From CAWCXF01 sp963799455 (lineage in GTDB: Bacteria; Pseudomonadota; Alphaproteobacteria; Rhodobacterales; Rhodobacteraceae): 64,000 bases of DNA. The stretch lies in contig CAWCXF010000008.1 in the NCBI GenBank assembly GCA_963799455.1, forward strand, positions 620,001 through 684,000, in the 5' to 3' direction. The notes below the pieces were generated by a model. That model saw nothing but the letters and a program-made list of their open reading frames with translations, ran no database searches and was not told where the DNA came from. How positions within the stretch are numbered: position 1 is the stretch's first letter; the number at the start of each line of letters is the position of its first letter. Shown here one piece after another: positions 61,601-64,000 of the stretch. The position numbers were made by a program, and so were the translations under genes.

Positions 61601-62616
61601 TCTCGGGCTTCTTCCGCGACGCCTTCCCGGCGCAGATCGACCTCGTGGACAGCGCCGCGCGCGCCGTGATGGCGCTCGACGAGCCCGAGGGCGACAACCC
61701 CGCGGCGGCGCGGGCGCGGGCGGGCGAGGGGCGCGCGCGGGTGTTCGGATCGAAGCCCGGCGCCTACGGCGCGGGGCTCCAGGCGCTGATCGACGAGCGG
61801 CTGTGGTCCGAGCGCGCCGATCTGGCCGAGGCCTATCTCGAATGGGGATCCTACGCCTATGGCGGGGGCCTTGAGGGCGCGCCCGACCGCGCCGGGCTCG
61901 AGGCGCGGCTCGGCGAGGTCGAGGCCGTGGTCCAGGCGCAGGACAACCGCGAGCACGATCTGCTCGACTCCGACGACTACTACCAGTTCGAGGGGGGGGC
62001 GGCGGCCGCCGTCGCCACCCTCCAGGGCCGCGACCGGCCGGTCTACCACCTCGACCACTCGCGCCCCGAGCGGCCCGTGATCCGCACGCTCGACGAGGAG
62101 ATCGCGCGGGTGGTGCGCTCGCGCGTCGTGAACCCCAAATGGATCGCGGGCGTCAAGCGCCACGGCCACAAGGGCGCGTTCGAGATCGCGGCCACGGTGG
62201 ACTACCTCTTCGCCTTCGCCGCCACCACGAACGCGGTCCGGGGCCATCATTTCGACCTCGTCGAGGCGGCCGTCCTCGGCGACGACGACACGCGCGGCTT
62301 CATCGAGGGCGCCAACCCCGCGGCGCTGCGCGAGATCGCCGAGCGGCTCGGGGAGGCGATCGACCGCGGCCTGTGGCGGCCGCGCTCGAACGCCGCGCGC
62401 GCGCGGATCGAGGCGGCGGCGCGGGCACCCCATGCCCGGCGCGCAGGGGAGCCGGACGCGCCCGCGGCAGGGCCGGCGGCGCGAGCCACGACGGCGGGAG
62501 GGCCCGCCCCGGCGGGTGCGTCCCCGCCGGGGCGACGGGCGGCGACGGGACGAGCCGCGTCGGCCAGGGCCCCCGCGACGACGGGACGACCCGCGCCGGC
62601 GGAGGGATCCCCATGA
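58606..62616 (+). CDS. cobN: CobN, cobaltochelatase large subunit
   Basis: 1336 residues. With CobS/CobT-type AAA subunits it inserts Co(II) into hydrogenobyrinic acid a,c-diamide at the cost of ATP. Typical segments: YGVEQYAARLHEAGVPLALLPGDDRPD, ATAFSSG, VLANYPNRDGRLANGVGLDTP, NVDPSETYHAPDLVPPHHYLAFH, VHMGKHGNLEWLPGKAVALS, the TGRNFYSLDNRAVPT stretch and KHGHKGAFEIAATVDYLFAFAATT-like end (RHGHKGAFEIA). Two low-complexity insertions (GARGGASPRRGRGGG near 490; a second near 810-850) and a 60-residue Ala/Arg/Pro tail are unusual. AGGGGCC lies close to the ATG. Confidence 0.95.
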   Translation: MHLLAAQAGAIDDGTEAVDLGQGPADLVILSAADTEIAALADAHARAPAGLTLRLASLMHLRHPMSVDLHLDACATRSRLVVARVLGGRGYWPYGVEQYAARLHEAGVPLALLPGDDRPDPELRALSTVPGADYDAMWAYLVEGGPENAAGLLAYAAHRLDGALEPPAARAVLRAGLHWPGLASPSLEAVRARWPEGAPVAPLVFYRALALGAGLGPVDRLVEALVARGLAPLPVMVASLKDPLSVATLHGLMERAPPDVILNATAFSSGTAEAPGGPLAAPQANGAPVLQVVLSGSSEAAWMEGTAGLAARDVAMNVALPEMDGRILTRAVSFKGEARHDAATQCSVAMHRARPDRVAFVADLAAAWARLRRTPAGERRVALVLANYPNRDGRLANGVGLDTPAATVGVLRRLSSEGYGVEGAPATAEALMARLTAGPTNWLADRALREGGEWLGLDEYRAWYGALPLAVRERVEARWGRPEDDPFAGARGGASPRRGRGGGAPGFALSVHRFGNVVVGLQPARGYNVDPSETYHAPDLVPPHHYLAFHCWLRGTFGAHAVVHMGKHGNLEWLPGKAVALSEECFPEVALGPMPHVYPFIVNDPGEGSQAKRRAQAVIVDHLTPPLTRAETYGPLRELEALLDEHAEAASLDPSRAAHLAREIASLCAATGLAEDAGLSGDGTDLARIDAYLCELKEAQIRDGLHVLGESPEGRLERDLVAALLRVPRGDGRGADASLTRALAADLGLGLDPLDCDMGEPWAGPRPEALALSDDPWRSVGDTVERLELLALALLDAGAAADGDGARSRAGAPSPGRAAERDGRAGGARPPEGAARPRPPGPASAAVLDHAARVVRPAVAACGRAEMDALVAALAGRAIAPGPSGAPTRGRLDVLPTGRNFYSLDNRAVPTPAAWALGWRSAGLLIERHLRDEGDWPRALLMTAWGTANMRTGGDDVAQCLALMGVRPTWDDARRRVTGFEIIPATALGRPRVDVTLRVSGFFRDAFPAQIDLVDSAARAVMALDEPEGDNPAAARARAGEGRARVFGSKPGAYGAGLQALIDERLWSERADLAEAYLEWGSYAYGGGLEGAPDRAGLEARLGEVEAVVQAQDNREHDLLDSDDYYQFEGGAAAAVATLQGRDRPVYHLDHSRPERPVIRTLDEEIARVVRSRVVNPKWIAGVKRHGHKGAFEIAATVDYLFAFAATTNAVRGHHFDLVEAAVLGDDDTRGFIEGANPAALREIAERLGEAIDRGLWRPRSNAARARIEAAARAPHARRAGEPDAPAAGPAARATTAGGPAPAGASPPGRRAATGRAASARAPATTGRPAPAEGSP

Positions 62617-62933
62617 ACGCCCTCCTCGTCCGCGGCGAGGGGCGCGTCCGCAGCCCGGCGGCGGCCGGGCTGGCGCTCGAATGGCCGGGCGTGGCGTCGG
62701 GCTTCGCCGGGATCGGCCACGACGCCGACGAGCGGCCGGGCCAGGAGCAGGTGGGTTGGGCCGACCGGCTCCTCGTCATGGAGCGCGGGCATCGGGTGCG
62801 CCTGACCCGGCTGCGGCGGGTGGACGCCTCGGGGCGGCGCGTCGTCCGCCTCGACGTGCCCGACCGCTCCGCGCCCGGCGTCCCCGCGCTGGCGGCGCTG
62901 CCGCGCGCGCGCCTGGCGCGGCACCTGGCGTGA
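62613..62933 (+). CDS. COG4551-like phosphatase-fold protein lacking the catalytic Cys
   Basis: 106 residues. The layout follows low-molecular-weight tyrosine phosphatase-like proteins of the COG4551 type: a beta strand and loop RSPAAAGLALEWPGV near the start, AGIGHDADERPGQEQVGWADRLLVMERGHR in the middle, VVRLDVPDRSAPG near the end. The P-loop that should read as C(x)5RS begins LLVRGEGRVRSP, with Arg where Cys is expected, so it is probably not a phosphatase. It overlaps cobN by 4 bp and the next gene by 4 bp, so it is part of the cobalamin operon. The family call rests on pattern only. Confidence 0.6.
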   Translation: MNALLVRGEGRVRSPAAAGLALEWPGVASGFAGIGHDADERPGQEQVGWADRLLVMERGHRVRLTRLRRVDASGRRVVRLDVPDRSAPGVPALAALPRARLARHLA

Positions 62934-63415
62934 GCGCGCGCACCGGCGCCTGTCTGCCCGGCGATCCCGCCCTCCCGGACGTGCTCGCGCTGATCCGGGC
63001 GGCCTTCGCCGAGATGGACGGACGGATCGACCCGCCCTCCTCGGCGCGCCGCCTGACGCTCGACGCGGCGCAGGCGCGCGACGGCGAGGTCTGGGCGATC
63101 GGCGAGCCGCCGGGGGCCGCGGTGTTCCTGGCCCCTCGGCCGACCTGCCTCCATGTCGGCAAGCTCGCCGTGCGCAGCGACCGCCGCCGCCGGGGCCTCG
63201 CCCGCGCGCTCCTGGCGCTCGCGGAGCGACGCGCCCGCGCGCTGGGGCTGCCGGCTCTGGAGCTTCGGGCGCGGGTCGAGCTGGCCCGGAACCATGCCGC
63301 CTTCGCGGCGCTGGGCTTCGAGCGGGTGGGCGGGACGGCGCATCCGGGCTACGATCGCCCGACCAGCGCGACCATCCGCCGGGCCGTCCCGCCGCGCGAA
63401 CCCGAGGAGAGCCCG
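62930..63415 (+). CDS. GNAT-family acetyltransferase, in frame with cobO
   Basis: Starts at GTG 62930 overlapping the previous stop. GNAT motif A is VGKLAVRSDRRRRGLARALLALAERRARALG, followed by ELRARVELARNHAAFAALGFERVGG and HPGYDRPTSATIRRAV. No stop codon follows: the frame continues through RAVPPREPEESP into the cobO ATG at 63416. Either a GNAT-CobO fusion is made or cobO initiates internally, since GAGGAGAGC sits just before its ATG. The acetyltransferase substrate is unknown. Confidence 0.85.
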
Positions 63416-64000
63416 ATGACCGAGACCGACCCCGACGCGCCCGGCCGGGGCGCCCCTGGCCCCGACGAGGCATCCTCCGAGCCCCCCGGCGGTCCGGGCG
63501 CGGACGGCGGTCCGGGCGCGGACGGCGGTCCGGCCGACCCCGACGACGCCCGACCTCGGTCCGCGGGCGAGGACGCCCGACTCCCTCCGACGGGCGAGGA
63601 CGCCCGACACGCCGCGAAGATGGCCAAGAAGAAGGCCGCGCGCGACAAGATCATGGCGACCAAGACCGAGGAGCGCGGGCTCGTCGTCGTCCACACCGGC
63701 AAGGGCAAGGGGAAGTCCTCCGCCGCCTTCGGCATGATCTTCCGCTGCATCGCGCACGAGATGCCCTGCGCCGTGGTGCAGTTCATCAAGGGGGGCATGG
63801 GCACGGGCGAGCGCGACCTGATCGAGCGCCACTTCGCCGGGCTCTGCGCCTTCCACACCATGGGCGAGGGCTTCACCTGGGAGACCCAGGACCGCGCCCG
63901 CGACAAGGCGATGGCCGAGGCCGCATGGGACAAGGCGCGCGAGCTGATCCGCGACGAGCGCCACCGCATGGTGCTCCTCGACGAGATCAACATCGCGCTG
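63416..64000 (+). CDS. cobO: CobO, corrinoid adenosyltransferase (partial, 3' end beyond window)
   Basis: About 195 residues are present. CobO transfers adenosyl from ATP to Co(I) corrinoids. After a 45-residue variable N-terminus with a repeat (GGPGADGGPGADGG, an 18-bp DNA unit) come the family marks: KMAKKKAARDKIMATKTEERGL, the P-loop VHTGKGKGKSSAAFGM, VQFIKGGMGTGERDLIERHF, TMGEGFTWETQDRARD and VLLDEINIAL. It shares a frame with the preceding GNAT gene without a stop. Probably regulated with cobN by the upstream riboswitch. Confidence 0.95.
   Translation, partial: MTETDPDAPGRGAPGPDEASSEPPGGPGADGGPGADGGPADPDDARPRSAGEDARLPPTGEDARHAAKMAKKKAARDKIMATKTEERGLVVVHTGKGKGKSSAAFGMIFRCIAHEMPCAVVQFIKGGMGTGERDLIERHFAGLCAFHTMGEGFTWETQDRARDKAMAEAAWDKARELIRDERHRMVLLDEINIAL

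Overview
The window is a very GC-rich stretch of an alphaproteobacterial chromosome. Gene content and order point to Rhodobacterales or a close relative: the dcw start (mraZ-rsmH-ftsL-ftsI-murE), the block helicase / S4 protein / fdxA / carD, the his order hisB-hisH-hisA-hisF-hisE with small unrelated genes between, a TrmH-family methyltransferase followed by a zinc-ribbon gene, and an aerobic-type cobalamin locus with CobN, CobW and CbtAB. The genus cannot be fixed from the sequence alone.

Layout. 1-5.3 kb: division and wall genes on the minus strand, then a plus-strand small RNA with its own promoter and terminator; two 12-nt hairpin loops in it each carry CCTCCTCCC, the hallmark of the Rhodobacter CcsR/cuckoo RNAs. 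5.3-11.6 kb: uvrD and pyruvate carboxylase. 11.6-13.8 kb: an unknown gene split by a decayed IS5-type element, and a frame-damaged terC. 13.8-18.2 kb: tRNA-Gly and histidine genes. 18.8-31.2 kb: rRNA methyltransferase, tRNA-Tyr, PhoD-type phosphatase, methionine synthesis, a SIMPL protein, a large bitopic protein, tyrosine catabolism with an Lrp regulator, and a Kef-type antiporter. 31.6-33.8 kb: cobT and cobS, divergent. 34-40.5 kb: carD, fdxA, S4 protein, a Suv3-like helicase, TPR and SCP2 proteins. 40.7-45.5 kb: a lipase-like hydrolase, then exonuclease and ATP-dependent ligase of a DNA-repair module. 45.5-50.2 kb: a stack of insertion sequences nested in one another. 50.7-64 kb: glutathionyl-hydroquinone reductase, a receiver-like protein, then a cobalamin region (DUF1636, cobC, cobD, a B12 riboswitch, cbtB, cbtA, cobW, cobN, cobO).

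The cobalamin genes form the main functional theme. CobT, CobS, CobC and CobD act late in the pathway on the nucleotide loop and aminopropanol arm; CobN inserts cobalt; CobO adenosylates; CbtAB and CobW probably supply cobalt. The riboswitch lies directly before cbtB and can shut the downstream genes down when B12 is plentiful.

Two features run through the whole window. First, several normally conserved genes (terC, phoD, the SIMPL gene, the helicase, cobC, an S26 peptidase) are broken by one or two single-base shifts, often in G/C runs, so sequencing error must be considered before they are called pseudogenes. Second, short GC-rich tandem repeats (12-30 bp units) recur between and inside genes, and have lengthened several proteins.
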